The notes below the pieces were generated by a model. That model made no database searches, was not told the origin of the DNA, and was given only the letters and a program-made list of their open reading frames with translations. A stretch of DNA of 64,000 nt. Source: Limanda limanda. Taxonomy: Eukaryota; Chordata; Actinopteri; Pleuronectiformes; Pleuronectidae. The stretch is from NCBI RefSeq assembly GCF_963576545.1, contig NC_083638.1, positions 25,988,090-26,052,089 on the forward strand. The letters are read 5' to 3'. The first letter of the stretch is position 1. Each line of letters begins with the position of its first letter. The position numbers and the translations under genes are program-made. Below, piece after piece: positions 21,801 to 37,100 of the stretch.

Positions 21801-23387
21801 TTTCATTTGAACTTTACACATGTTATAAAAATACTGTCTACACATGGCAACGTCTAACACAAGAAGCCACATGAACCTCGTACTTGAACGGGCTTTATTC
21901 CAAAATTGTATTGATCGTATTCAATTGTACGTAACAGATTTTCTGAGAAATGTTAGTGCTACTGATTTACTGTAGTTTCAGTAAATTAAATTCTATCAAA
22001 TGTGTCTAAAATATTGACTCAACCCTTTAAAATACTCACTGTGAGATTTTTTTAATCATAGAATGTAACAAATAAACATCAAACAAATCCTAAAACCTAA
22101 TGAGAAGCCACTAACTCTTTTATGTCAGTTTGGCTTTTCATCTGAAATCAAACAAAGTCCACAGCCGGAGGTTTGTTGAACATCCAGCAGCTCATTACTG
22201 ACTTCAGATTCTCTCCTCTATTTCCTTTAGGTGTCTTGTCTGATCAGATGATAACTTTTACGACGTTTGGAATATAAAAAGCCTCCTGTCACTTATTAAC
22301 TTGAGGGCATTACAAATGCAAATATGCAAAATTAAATGCTGAAATAGCAGCAGCAGCCTGATAACATAATGCAAAATAAGACAGTCTGTTTCAGGGGCAG
22401 GTTTCAACACTCACTTGCCTTTTATATTGCAATGACAATTTCATTTTCACACATGAAATGCATATATGCATTAAAAAAAACAATACTTTTTCTTTTCACA
22501 TTTAAAGGGGAACGCCTAATGATAATCTGCTCGGCACAAACCTCATCTTGTATTACAGCGCGGGCTCAGTCCAAACCAATTTCCTGCCAAATGCCCAAGG
22601 AGGTGCACGTGTGGGGGGGGGAACCAGGGCCGAGATGGAATCACAGTATTTCAAAGTAAAATGAGGTGCGGGCCGCAGAAGAACGTTTAATGAGCAACCC
22701 ATTAAGAGCACAAAGAGCATTGTGTGAATCAATAATCTGCACAGACCTTCTGCTTATCAGCCAAACGGGGGATATTAACAGATAACTTCCTGCAGTATTA
22801 TTATAACTGCAACACAACAAAGGCTGCAATAGTCTTTTGTTCTCCTTCAGTCCCACATCCTCTGGTCCAAAGGGCCGTTTACGTCTTCTCTTCTTTGAGA
22901 CGTTCAGACGTTGTGTACAAATCAGGTTTATTAAAAGAATGTGACTCCAAGGACACATTCACAGATGCTCCTTGAGAATGGCATTCACTTCTGGAAATAA
23001 AATATTCGAAGCAGTGGATTGTGACATGTGCAGAATGTTTTCTCTGTTCCATTTCAGCACATTTGATAATTCACCGTGGTTCAAAAGCTTCCATTAAGTT
23101 AATAGCTGGGAATGACAACATGTCGGGTGTGTGTGTGTGAGAGACCATGACTACAGCTCCGTCCGCCGCTCCATGGAAACAGGACTCCGCCACCGCTACA
23201 CATATGAGGCTAATTGATCCTAATTGAGGTTGAGAGTTGTTCACTTGAAGAAAGACTGATGCTCATCATCTTCAGCACAGACATGAGGGGCTGTCGCACA
23301 CATACACACAGATCTACTACTGATTAGGTGAGGAAACCCATTAGTCAGAATCAGCACAAATGTGAATACGCACAAATTATGCAAAAG
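21801..23387. other. Intergenic, no gene seen
   Basis: AT-rich with short in-frame runs only. The part at about 22,650-22,960 is less AT-rich and mixes homeodomain-like ATTAA cores with CAAAG/TTTGT motifs; it is noted as a possible conserved noncoding stretch, without comparison to support it. Confidence 0.5.
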
Positions 23388-23686
<299 letters not shown>

Positions 23687-23779
23687 TGCACCCTGTTTAC
23701 AATCAATACTTAAAATAATATTTGTTTTTCCTAACTTGTCTCTTTTCCTCCAAGGTTCGGTTTGTTGTTGATTATCGGA

Positions 23780-24015
23780 TTCACATTAAAGATATTGACG
23801 TGGATCCGATATTTTCTTAAAGATATTGAGATTTGCCGTTTTTCATCATTTTCATTGATTTCTCAAAGAATGGATCTTGATGGAAAAAATCAGACATGTC
23901 AAGGGGATATTTATGAGTGTGTGGCGCTGATCCAAATGAAACTCGAGATTTAGTGAATTTAAATGTGGTTTCATAAGAGGACAGTTGGGCCTTTGCACTT
24001 CACTGAGTGCCAGTC
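23780..24015 (+). repeat. Interspersed repeat, family A, copy 4 (3' half)
   Basis: It contains TTCATTGATTTCTCAAAGAA, TGGATCTTGATGGAAAAAAT, TTTATGAGTGTGTGG, GTGAATTTAAATGTGGTTTC, ATAAGAGGACAGTTGGGCC and CACTGAGTGCC. These are the 3' blocks of family A, sharing TTTCATAAG(G/A)GGAC.GTTGGGCC with copy 1. Confidence 0.7.
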
Positions 24016-27000
24016 CAGTTTAGGTATTCTATTCACTACGCACAACACCTCTCTCATCTGCCATTTCATTCCTCGGCCATCCAACTTTTCATTGCCTTAT
24101 CTTTGAGGGGGAATGAGCAGCAAAATAAGGGAATGCATACAAACAGTTTAATTTCATTCAAATTTCCCTGTGCATACATCACTGAGCTGAAGAAATAATG
24201 CATTGCATGTATTTATGACTACCAGTAGGTGTTGCTGTAGCTCTGCATGTGCATGCCTCATTCTGGATGTGGGGGGTTAATGGCTTGGAGCCGGCTGGGT
24301 CAGGAGAGGCTGGACAAACACAACAATTGGATTTCCTATTTCCCATATTTTCTCTTTTTGTTGTTCCTCTGGGTATTTTAACCATATTCACCGCTGAAAC
24401 ATTTCATGACCACTTTGGCCTCAATGTGACTGTTTTGTCAATGCATAGATTATTTATTTATTTATTCTCTGCAAAACAAATATGTTTTGTTAAGATATTT
24501 TCAAAACATCATTATTTGTTTTTTATGACTTTAAAACTTTGCTTTCTTTAGTGACAATATTTAAATATATAGAACTTATTTTTTTTACCATTTACTTCAC
24601 AGTTGAATCTTACTCTTAACAATTATTCATAAGCATTTATTAATGTATTACCATGTGTGAAACTGTACAGGCCGTGTTTGTTCCAGTTAGTCCGCTACGG
24701 AACATTACATAAAATATAGAGATCACTTTATAACCATGTTTGCATTTTTAAAAACGGAACGGCTACATCTGAAAATTGTTGCATTACTTTTAATGCATTG
24801 TCTGACTTTACACGACACAAGGCACTGTTACCTCCCATTGCTTTTCAATCACGTTCAGTGGGTGTGGTGGGGGGTTAGGGGGTCATGACATCAACCGTCT
24901 GCATATCCAAACTTCTTTATGTACAGTAATACATGAGATATTTTACACAATGAGTGAGAGCCGCTGTAGTGATGTTGTGCTTGGTGCAGACTGCATTAGT
25001 GAATCATTCGGGTCATGCTACTCAAATCCTTCGATCATTAGCTGGAGGGGTTTGCCTGCAGTGCACCTCTGTGAAGATGCAAATGTCTCTCCGTACACTG
25101 TAAATTAAGCTGTGGCCATTGTTTACATATTGTAAGCAGAAAAACATGCACATTAAAACAATAAAATTAGCATATTGATGTGCTTATCCATTGGTTTATT
25201 GTTATTTGTTTTCTCTCATCGGGTTACGTGTGGGACTCGAGTGAGCACATGCACTTGACTTATCCACCATTAAGAGTGCACGCTGAAAGATCTTCTTATC
25301 CAAACAGCATGATTTCATTACCCATCATTAGAGCAGATATGATTATAACTTACAGTAACAATGAGTAAATATAAAAGCGTCTGGTATGAAATGGACTAAA
25401 AAGGGTGAAAACTGAGACCATCCACCGCGGCAACACATCAAACTCATTGGCTGTTGAAAACTGTCATCCTGCTGTTTTTCCTTTGACAGAAAATATATTA
25501 AAGATTTTTAAATCAACACAACAGGTCAAAGGCTGCAATTTCCACCTTTTGGGGGCTTTGTGGTGGAGACTATACCGATTATTTGCTATTCTCAAAAGCA
25601 AACAAATGCCACCGTATTTTATAGACAGAGCCGTAGAATCCCCTTTATATTAAACTTTATTTAATTTGAACAAGAACATTTCTGTGGAGGTGTAATTGCG
25701 CCACTCGCTACAGTTTAGGTGAGCTGCTTCACCTCCTCTGCCCTCGCCCTCCCAGTGCCTGGTGTGCATTGTCGCCCGCCAAGCTCTGAAATATTATCAC
25801 AACAGGATGTGGGCTGGGATAACACCGAGAGTGCTTCCTCTGCAACGTCTGCCACCTGGGAGGCTCTTCAATTATCACTGCATTTTAATGTAACTATCGG
25901 AGTCTGTGCTGAGCTGCAACTCGAACGAACCAAAGAGGGGGAGCAGCATGGGCATTAGACTTGTGGGAAAAGCTGAATTGATCTTGTTTTGTCTTTCTGA
26001 TTGCCTGTAAAGTGGTTTTGCAGTCTAACTTCTAATATGCATGGAACGGTACTTTCAGCTAATGCATCAAAATATCATAAACTGCAGTTGAGTCCAATCA
26101 GCTATACCCTCATGCAGCAGCTGCTATATATTGCTGTCCAAGGGCCTTATTGCCGGTCATAACACCACAATTATAACAGGGCAGTTTGGATATATGACCT
26201 GAGGCAAAGTTTCCATGCAAACAATTGAGAAAATATAAAATACAAGCTGACCACAGTCTGAATCAACTGGAACTAAAGATTCCAAATTGTCAACTGGCCA
26301 AATGGGAGGAGACACTATCAGCTCAAAAGCAAATGAAACTTTCTACGTTATGTCTGTTCATAATGAGAACATTTACTTCTATCTCTAGAACAGCAAAATA
26401 TATAGTAAAATAGTTGGATAACTTAAGAACATATCAAACCAACATTAATATTTGGCTGGCTCTTACACAAAATACTACAACCTATTTAAATACTCAGTCA
26501 GTATACCGCAGTTTCTACTAAGATACTGTGTTCCATCTACACACAGGGGCTTTGATTATTTCATAAGTTTATAATTCGTACTTCTCTTAAATGTCGTGTG
26601 ATGCGTTCATGAGGTTAACAGGAGTCCCGTTACAAAAGCAGAGACGTAATGACACCGCTCCAGAGATGAATGCTCGGATTTGCTTGGGAGCCAACATGTG
26701 TGGAACAGCAAGAAGGTGCTGCTCCTGCTCGGGGAGTCGGGGCCGGTGAGGAGTTGATGCAAATCAGATATGATAATGAGCGCCCAGGGAAGGAGAGTAG
26801 AGGAGGCATTAAGATGTGTCAGCACCTTTGTGTCTGTCCAACAGATGGAGAGGGAGGCAGAGTTCAGCTGTGGAAAATCTGTAGGTTTTGTTTTGTTTTG
26901 TTCTAGGTACAGGATTTGATTGTTTCGACAGTTCAGAACACGTTACAGCTCTGATGAAGTCAAGCAATATGTTTGTTGTTCATAACTGGTCGTCTTCTGT

Positions 27001-30000
27001 ATTTGATTAGGATCACCTTCAGTTGTCCAAACTTTTAGATCTATCGTTTTACCTTCTCACCAGCACTGCGTCCGGTTTTCACCAGAGGGCTGTTTAAGTT
27101 ATGATCACATGTTAGTAGTTTGATTATTAAATCTATGTAGGTTTCCTTATTAAACCTCCATGCATCAGCTTGATTATCAATACGTTTTATCACTTGTCAA
27201 GAAACTGTGGCAACAGTTTGAAGAGTCGACTGACGGCAACGTGAGCAGATCACACACAACTGTGTGTCATGTCACCCCGACTTTCTTTCTCCAAACTGAT
27301 CCTCTACCAAGTCCACATGAACACATCAATTTCCATCTGGTTGCATCGGTTTTATGTGCGAGTTAATCTTGTGATGAATTGTTCCCTGTAGGCACATTCT
27401 TCCTTATCATAGCAATTGATTCTACATGCTTGCACGGTTACTTAGATGTGACACATTTTGGGCAAATTTGCTCATTATTCTGTTAATTATCCTCCAAATA
27501 CTCTTAGTGTGAGACGAGATCTGTGAGATAGAGAAGAGCTGCACTTCCTCTGCTCTGTGTTATTGTCACTTCCACTATGAATGTGGAGGATTTATGTAAT
27601 TGCAGCATTCTATGTAAAATACTTCATGGATGTGTGGCAGGATCATTATCTGGTCAGAGGCAGAATGTTGCACAGGTAGTTGTTGGTAGAGTAGATTTTA
27701 TTTTATTACTGTCTCTATGATCCCATCACTGTCCACCATTCACATATTTCATTTATAATCTTGTGTCTACACTTGTCCTGCTCATTTATTTGTTGTAATT
27801 GTGAAGAACTTTGGGTCAACTCCCGTTGTTTAACGTAGAAATAAAACTGGTTGACTCCGCCCCATCAGCTACTAACAGACCATGCATGCATTGAAGGAGT
27901 TAAAGGGTGATCCGGTGTAATATGTACAATATGTGTTTTCTTGCTGAAGACAAATCTGCTGGCAGATAATTCAAAAATAATAATACAAAATCTGATCACC
28001 ACAGAGCAACAACGGCTCAACCTTTACATTTTCAGAAAATCTTGTTTAGCTGAGTGCAGCTGTTTACTCTGAGCTGGGCAGAAGGGCCTCAGTGAAGTGC
28101 CTCATAATAACACTAATGTTGAGCTTTCATATCAAATGCAACTTCAATAAACAAAAATCACACTTTGGGTGGAAATGCTAACGAGCAGAAGTTCTGACCC
28201 TGAATGAACTGTTTACAAACTTCACAGGTGTACAGTATATAGTTGGTTCCCAAATCCACTCAGTTTTAAGAGAAGAGCGTCCATCTTTTTTTAGGATACC
28301 AGCCAGTGACAGGTCATTTGAACTTGTCCTGACAAACTTTCACTGGCCCTGGGCCAGTGGTTATATCAGACCTTGCAGAGGAGGGTTTGTTTATACTTGC
28401 ACCTAACATGAGTGGGCAGCCGCTGTGCGCTCACTAAGAATATCATGATACCGTGGAAAACAAACAATAAAAAACTAAATAAAAACAAGCAAGCTGTGAG
28501 TTTATACAGGTGAAGGTGCAAGAGAGGAGACAAAGCCCTGCACACCATGCAGAAAGGCTCTGGGGGTAATGTGTGTAAGTACGAGTTGTTTAAAATTTTG
28601 AGATGTGGGTCAATAGAGTTTACATCGATTTTCAGTTGATGCCATAACTGTTGTTTTTTTAAGATGTCCCCTCTCCCTCTCTCTCTATTATAAGAAAATA
28701 TGCATCAGAGTGGAATCTTTATAAATTGAAAATGTCTTCTACTGCTTACACGAAAAACTCAGGCCCATATTTCATTAAAGCCAATGATGCCTATCGGCTT
28801 GCACAGCAAGTCCAGGAATGAGGCAGAAATAAATCCAAGCAGTTTACAGAGTGATGGAAATTGTAGAGTGCAAACTGTATATTGAATGTGTACGTAAAAG
28901 TAAAAATACCAAGCCAATTCCATTATGAAAAATGACTAGACTGCCGATTCAGAAGCAATACGCACTTCAATTTGGATTAGGTGCTTTCTATTTTGCATGT
29001 GTCTAGAAATGTGATACTTCTTTAAAAGTAATAAACAAGTGCATTTTAATTTGGTTTAGCTGTGATAATCTCATGACTATAGTAACACATAAAGGTAAGT
29101 TGTTTTAGGATTGGTGTATACAGATGTATACATATGATTATCTCAAGCTGATAATGGCTAAAACATCTGAAAAATGTTGAAGAAAGTTTTTTTTAAATTT
29201 TAAATTTTAAATGTATTGATTTTTATTTTATAAAGTTTTTTTTGTAACTTATTCAAAGTAATAGATTAACTCTCAGGGTTGTAGATCATGTTTGCACGAT
29301 CAAATCACATAACTGGGATCAAGTCGTCACAACGTTAAGGAAAATAATTGTCTGGTCATAGAGGCAACTTTGTGTACCATTGTAACCAACATTGTAAATA
29401 TTTTATATATTTTTATATATATAACGTGAAATTCAAAAGCCGATTTAGGATAATTAACTGTTTTCTGTAAAGATTAGATATACCATTTTTTTGAGTCACT
29501 GTAAATGTTTCCATGCTGAACTTCAGGTGTATGTTGAGCCGATCATATCTTAACTAAACACTGTAGTGATACTGAAGGTGTTTCATGTCCTAAAAGCATT
29601 AAATTCTGAAACAACTGTACTTCCTTTGAGTCTCCAGCGACACACATGAATGGGTTCTATGCAAAGAACACACACAGAAATTCTTGCTTTATAGTTGTTT
29701 GGTCAGATGTATGAGATCTGCTGCCGTCCAGTTTCTGCTCCTTATAAATAGAAGTTACTGGACAGAACTCTTTTTCTATGAGTGTATTATATTATTGTAT
29801 TTCTTAGGGTTCCTATTGTTAGTTGGCTTTTTTGTGATTCAGTAAATCGGCTAATGAAAAATGAAGCAGTCCACTGCGGAGCAGCAGGAGCGGTGGACCG
29901 AACCTTTGTTCCGCTTACATTTTAGACAATGTAATTATTATTTGCCTCATTAATGATCTATCACTTCACCACCCAAGACCCATCCGCCATTTATCACTCT

Positions 30001-33000
30001 TAATTTTTTACGACCCAATCCGCCCTATTCCCAGATTGAACTATGGTGCTCGCAGATACAACTGCAATCAATAGTATTCTGCACATATAAGTACTGTATA
30101 CTAAGTGTTTAAGGCAAAGATGCTTACAAAAAAGACTACACTGATATATTTAAACATGTTTTTTGAGCTCAGTCGTTGCTTAACTGTCTGGAACACCCCT
30201 GGGGGGGCTCTCAGGGAGGATCACTAAACGGTTTTCAGCAATCAAATAAAATGTATAAACAATTATAAATAATGTATTTTTGCTATGTGTTAAGTGTGAC
30301 AAAAGATAAAACGTAGTCCTCCGATTTCCATAGTCCCCACATTACCCCCAAGGTGATGATGACAGATAAGCAACAGCATCAGTAGCAGAAGGTTTATTTA
30401 CAGCACCACAGGAAACGTTGCAAAATGTTCATCTGGGAGATTTTTCTTAAACTAGCACAAATCAATGTCCTTTTTTTGCTAGAACTGACTTTGTGGACAA
30501 TGAGGTTCACACGTCTGTGATGCTGTTATCTCTGGGGTTCAAGGGGGAAAGCTTCAGAAGAAATACTGCTTTAACGAATATACAGGTTTTTTTGGGAACC
30601 AGAGCAACAAATTTGTGTGGTGCTGCCAGACATCTGGCTGAGGAGGTCAAATGGATCAGTGTAAAACAGAGTTTAGCAACAGAACATTTCAGGTCTCGTG
30701 ATGGTAAATATAGGAACCGCACGTGAGGACGTGCTCCACTGTTGTCACTAGTCAGTGCTCAATTTTGTTTTTCATTTGCTAACTAATTGTTAAGTTAAAT
30801 ATAAATTCTATATACAATTACCAGAGGTCTACAAGGCGGACAGGACACTGTTATTCTTGAGTCCTTGGGCATATTTTGTATTGTGATCAGTTAGATGGAG
30901 CCTGTAATCCTTTGCAAGGAAGTACAATGCAACTGTATGCACCTTTAATATTAAAACAAGACACGACTAGTTCAGGAGAAAGCAATGAAAGTTCTGATTT
31001 CATCCACATTATTCAAACTGCCAAATGTTGGAAATCAATGAGCTACTAAACCTGTATAATTCAGTTGAGGTATATGCCAGTAATATCTGTTTACTGGATA
31101 GTCTCTATTGATTGTCTGCAAAAGACAGAAGACAGCAGGAGAATAAATCAAGGCCTTCATATGGGCTCTCGAAGGGCTTTGGGATATAAAACACCATGAT
31201 CCAACTTCATTACTGTGAAAGGGAGAGTTGAAACAACCGGAGCACAATGGATGATGTTAGTTTCAGTTGCATCTATGGAATATTTGAACATTTCGTCTAT
31301 ACAATGTTAGTCTAGACCTCAGAAAGTCCAGCAGGTACACAATGTAAAGTGAACCGACACCTTCATGCTGAATACTTACTCTTAATTTAATATGATTTAA
31401 AATATATCACACATTACACAAGGAAGACCTGGATTCATGCTGGGATACTTTTCACACACTGTGGTTAATATCATGTGTTTACAAGGGGCTGTTGTACAGT
31501 TAAAGAAGAATAATGAGAGTGATGGTAATAATGAAAATGTTTAATGTTCCGAACTGTCAGCCAAAAGTTGTCAGAAGATGAGTAGTGAGAGTCCCAGTGA
31601 ATAAGAATTGACTGGGTAATCCTAAAGATGGAAGCTTTCAGGAAGATGTTTTGTGCAATGACATAAAAGTATTCCATTTAAATTTATCTCCTCACATTTC
31701 CATGAATAAATGCAATGCTTTAACTGTTGCACTGTCATTTTGACTCGATGAAAAAAAAAAAGCATCCCTACCTCAGCTTTGAGGAAACATAAATTGCGAG
31801 AAAGTGTGAGACAGCATTAAACACTATACAATCGCCTCTGAATGATAACAAGTCAATCAGAAATTCTGCCTGCAGCACTATCCCATCTCTTACTTCAAAG
31901 TCCTTCAAACTTTAAAAACAGCTTACTGTGTTTGGAAGTTTGAAACTCTTGCAGGTCCTGAATTCACATTCACGATGAACAGTTGGGATTGGCACCCGTG
32001 AAACTCTTCTTTTCAAGAACAATCAATAAAAAATGCTCACAACTCTGTTCAAAGGAAATGGGCATCAAATACGTTGTAAGGAACCAAATTAAATATTAAA
32101 ACATTTTGACCTGCCACTCCAATATGCATCTGTGTATAAAGATGGATGATGCATCAACGCTTCCTCCCAATATCCAGAAACTAAGCCAAAATATCCCAGG
32201 TGTGAATGACTGGAGCCAGAGTCTGCACATTAGTGACCACAGTGTGGCGCTACTGGTATCAAACATCCTCCAGTTCATCAATTCAACCAATCAGGTCGGT
32301 CAGTCAAAGCTGTCCATCAAAGGAATTTAACCCCGTTTTGTATTGCATCAAATAACTTAAAACTAAATGAGAGAAACCATCATTGAGAAACACTTATTGG
32401 ACGTTTGAGTTTTTAAGTTTTGTCCATGTCCCATCTGTTAACATAGAGTAGGGGGAATCATACCGTTTCCAAAGTGCTTTGAGCTGATTTACATCCTAGA
32501 GAGTTTTAAAAGTTCAAAACATCAATAATACAAATCCTTTTTGGTCATAGCTTTTGTAAACACATATTTACATTGTCTTGATTTGTTGTTGTTTCATCAC
32601 GATCCTTTTCCTCATAGAACAGCCTACCTGTTGCATGCCAGAAATACTGAGATGCCACTTTGCCTCGTGAGCATTTCAGAATCTAACATTTTAAACATTC
32701 AATCATCTAATCATTATTACATTCTGCTGTGTTATGATATTAATAATGACGAAAATAGACCCGGTCAGGCTCCATTAATGCCGTATAATACAAAAGGCCT
32801 GCAATGAGTCCTCCTTCACGACCATTATAATGATCAGTTTGTGATGCATCTGGTTGAAAGAGGTGCTGATTTATTGTGATGGTCGTTTTGGAGGCTGTAA
32901 TTTGCGGCGCTGCCCGTCCGCACTTGGCTATACTGAGAGGTGTTGTTAACGTTTCGTCAACCGTAATTAATATAAATGGGATGGAGACAATGTTTGGAAC

Positions 33001-33576
33001 ACCTCTCGGTAATGATACGTTATCATAACAGCGGCGATGCATGAATTACTCACTCGTAATATTAATATGTCGCGCTCGGGTGGAAATAAAAAGAGGACAA
33101 CCGCTGATGTTGTGTTGCTTTTACGTCTTAGGCATATTGTACTGTTGCGATACGTCATTTCCAATTTAAAGATCTTGTGTCTCTTTCTAAAATACTCTCA
33201 CACTATAGAAGATCCTGAGGTTTTGTACCTGCAGCTTAGTTCCTGGGAATCCCTGCTTTAACTGGGTGCTGCCATCTTTCTGACCAACCATCGGCCTAAT
33301 CAATGGTGTTAGTTACGTGGAGGAGTTACCCTGGCCCAGGCTTAATGTTTATTTTCACATGTAACTCGAGAATCGCTTATTCAAAATGATTCGCCGCTGC
33401 ACTTTCTTGTCAACAATACAAACATAACGTTTAAACTTGATCATATGATTCGTTGAGAAAATGAAAGGATGAGATGGTTTCATTATTAGAAATTCTAATC
33501 ACAGTTTCATTCAGACCGCTCTGGCTGGGCTTGCACAACAGAATATTTGAATTGGGAAACTAGAGCATAATGTTTG
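24016..33576. other. Intergenic, AT-rich, no gene seen
   Basis: About 9.5 kb without a supportable gene, apart from the family B repeat listed separately. Short open frames are scattered in all phases with no homology or splice pattern. The stretch about 32,870-33,060 stands out by mixed composition and several TAATTA/TAAT cores. Confidence 0.5.
32110..32455 (+). repeat. Interspersed repeat, family B, longer copy
   Basis: It starts TGTGTATAAAGATGGATGA and includes ATTCAACCAATCAGGTCGGT, AGTCAAAGCTGTCCATCAAA, GAGAAACCATCATTGAGAAA and TTTTGTCCATGTCCCATCTG. It shares the GAGAAAC...GTCC.TGTCCCATC blocks with the copies at 4,555 and 44,035. Confidence 0.65.
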
Positions 33577-34107
33577 TGTCAGGATCTGGCACTTTAGTGC
33601 ATGATTAATTGTAAAGGTGTTTTCTGTTTAGTAAGTCTCTGTTGTGTGTGTGTTCTAGTTGTTTTCATGTTTGCACACCCTGTTTCCTGTTTTATTTTGT
33701 AGTCTGTGTTCCTTGTGTGTTATTTCCGTCTTCACTTCCTGTCTGTGATTGTCAGCTCTGCCCTCATGTGTTTCACCTGTGTTCAATTGCCCCTGCCTTC
33801 CCTGTGTATTTAAGCCTCTGTCTTCCCTTTGTCCTCTGTCGGATTGTCTGTTTTTCCTGCGGTATTTGTTGGTCCTGTTTTTCCTGCGGTGTTGTCTGTC
33901 CTGCGTTCCTGCGGTGTTTGTTCCTCTTCCCTCCTGCCTTCCATGGTGCTGTCATGATCTCCTGATCTCCTGTATCCCCGCGTAAGCCTCGTGTTTTGTT
34001 TGTTAACTGTTTAGTGTTAATGTTTTGTTAAATAATTATTTAATTAAATTACCTTTTACTTTATAATTTCTGCATTTGGGTCCATCTCTCCATCCCAAAC
34101 CGTGACA
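33577..34107 (+). mobile_element. Solo LTR with 5-bp target duplication
   Basis: The element starts TGTCAGGATC and ends CCGTGACA, so it has TG...CA ends with a TGTCA/TGACA inverted pair. It is flanked on both sides by GTTTG (33572-33576 and 34108-34112), a perfect 5-bp target site duplication. Inside are a TATA-like GTATTTAAGCC near 33,805 and an AT-rich AATAA-containing region near 34,020-34,060. Length is 531 bp. No internal gag/pol sequence is present, so it is read as a solo LTR left by LTR-LTR recombination. The retroelement family (Gypsy-type or other) was not determined. Confidence 0.85.
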
Positions 34108-34112
34108 GTTTG

Positions 34113-37100
34113 GAGGTGGGGATAATAAAGTTACTGGTTGAGTGATAGCAGAGTCACGTGGTCCTCTGTACCCTGAGCCATCAGAATTCAGAGAAATGGG
34201 CCGGGAGATCACAGTGGAAGCAAGGAGCCATTAAAAAGCCATTTACCAGACAGCTCCCTGCTCGGCAGCAGGGTAATGAACAGGGCTCAGCTGAAGAGTG
34301 GGCTCTCTGAGGACTGCTACATTTACTACTTCCATTGAGACAGATGGAAAAACAAAGGATTACCTAAGATTCAGCCAGCACCTTACTGTATGACGCAAAG
34401 AGACGAGGTCTGTATCACCAATAGAGAAACCAAACAACATATCAGGTTATCATGTCATCTATCTAGTTGCTCTGTTCAAAAGACAGAATTTTCCTCTGAC
34501 TAAAACATAAAAAAACACACATTGGGGATTTTTCATCTAAAATAACATCTAATCTACGATAACAGATTGCTCACAATATAAATATTAGATTTTGGGTTGT
34601 TCCAAACTGTTAATTTCCCTGTTGATTCAATTTAATCGTAGACCTTTCGACTTTAATGTGGCTAATGTTAGCAGTGCTAGCATCCGCAGCCTTCGTTCCT
34701 TGCAGGTTAACGTGGACATGCCTGTGCTGTATGTTATTATTAAACCTCTGGTCCAGTAATTTTATGGCACTTTTTTTCCTGACAGTCTACATACAACCTC
34801 GCTAGTGGCAGGCAACTGTAAAACTTCGTACATGCAGCAGTTAAACAGAGTTGCATATTTAAAGACTATTCTGGGGGGTAACTGTCGAGGTTAGCAAAGT
34901 TAAGTTTATCTGACTTATGTTACACATCCATAATCAGGACTGTTAACAGTGTTTAAGGCTGTGTTTTGATTCTCATTAAGAGGAGTAATGATTTCAGGCT
35001 GTTTACTAGAATCAAATGAGCAGACACAGCTTCACCCCCTGTCTCAGTCACAACATGCTGCCACAGCATGGCAGGCTCATTTCAAGTTGCATGTGTTGCC
35101 ATTACTAGCCTACACTGATTATTCCCACCATTAAAACTGGAAACAGATTTTGACGTTGTGGCTTATTGGTGTATTTCTAAGATGTCCTTCATTTTGAAAT
35201 AGTTTATGTATAAGTTGTATATGTCCTTGGTGTATGAATCTGAAATGTAACGCAACTTAGATAACTTGCTGTACAGGAGGCAACGCTGGGAACATATTTG
35301 CAGTCCACCAACCCTGACACAAACCTTTTACCTCATTTCCCAAAGTTATCATGCAGGATGTTCTGGTTATCATCTTCAAAACGCACTGTGTACTTTAAAC
35401 ATACGAGCACGATCCGCAAAACAGACATGCTGCTGTATAATCTGTCCTGATTATACAGCAGCAAACTTATTAAGCCATCTATTTCCCCATCCCCACTTTC
35501 CTGTGGCCTGAGACACAGGTTAGTTAATGTGTTCGTCCGGCTCTGTTGGCGGGGGGGTTACATCTGTGGAAGCTGTGGAGCCCCCCCCCGACCACCTCCC
35601 ACTGCCACTGTTTCAAAGGCTGCAGCAAACATTAAAGTTCATTTCCCTCATTTCCATTTCAATCTTTTCACCCCTCCTTAGTTACACTTTGTCCTAGTGC
35701 AGGCAGACACGGTGGTATGAAGCACACTCCATCCTCTCGAAAAGAGGTGAAACCGGCACCACCACCACCACCACCTCCTGTACTGCAGAGCTGGAATTCA
35801 TTTATTTATTACATTTGTCAGAGAAAGTGAAGTATGTGCCCGTTCAGTGTGAGACCTCATAAAAGACATAAACCTGTGAATTGGAAAGTGATGTAGGGGT
35901 TAAACATAAATAACCAAAAGGGCTCCTTCTGGTAATGAAACAATATTTAACAGAAAAAGGAAAAAGTCTCCTCACAGATCACCTCACGCATCAAAAATAT
36001 TAATACATAATTATAAGTACAAGTCAGAGGAGTGTTCATTAAACACTATTTTTAAGTTTGCACCTCAGGGTGGTGATTCAACTGAAGTATTGATCTTTTG
36101 TATTGTTGGACAAAATTCAACTCCATTCATATTAATGAATCTAGTTTAAAGGGCTATCACCATATAAAGCAAAATTCTTCCTTAGTTTGATTTTTATACA
36201 CATATATTAAAATGTCCACAGTAATTTTCAATATCAGATGCAGTAACAAAATCCGCTCCCAGGGTCAGACCTTTTATTACCCACCCACCTGCTGTACCTT
36301 TCCTCCACATCCTTTATTTTTTTGATGTATGGTTTTGCACATGGCTCACTGAATCTTTAATGGTGTCAGAGATCATAAGTCACCATCGTCATTTTTTGCA
36401 GTAATATTCTGGAGAGATGTTTGACTTCAGCCTTTTAGTTCAGATGGAAATGCTCGCTACATCTGTGGGGTATGGACACGCTGCTTTGTGTTTGTGTCTG
36501 TATGTAGGTGCTTCCCTATGCTGCCCTAAGTATGAAAAAAGGACCCATTAATCCCAGATGGGTTGTAAAATGTATGAAGGAAGATTCTGTCAGAACTCCC
36601 ATGATCTGTGCGGTTGCAGGGAGGTTAAGTTACACTGGGACACAATCCATGCAATTAAAAAGAAATGAGGAAATAAAATCGATGCAGATCACTTACACTG
36701 TGGTGACAAAAGACTCAACAGGGGACAACACAGACCTAAATCTTAATTAGCAAGAATATTGATGCCGCAGCACAAAGGGCAAACCAATGCAGTATCACAT
36801 TGTGTTCAATGCAAGTAACAAACGTGTGTCGCAGGTACTGATTCCTGCAAACAGGACAAACCGAGGACATAAACTTCACGGCCGATGTTAAGATCTAATC
36901 TGAAGCGTAGTATTCTGTGTGCCTCGAGTTATAATTGAAAATAAAATGGAGACTAAAGGTGAAGAGGCACTCCCAGAGCTAATTCTTCCACATGCCCCCC
37001 AAGTGCTTGACTTGTAATAGAAAAATCTTGAGTTAGTATCTGTCTGTGCGGTCTGGGCGGGCCTGATCCATCACAGAGTAGAGGAATTTACCGGTTGAGA

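Noticed and set aside
33642..33985. Cys/Phe/Leu-rich plus-strand frames
   Set aside because: They lie inside the solo LTR, in its pyrimidine-rich part, and have no protein motif.
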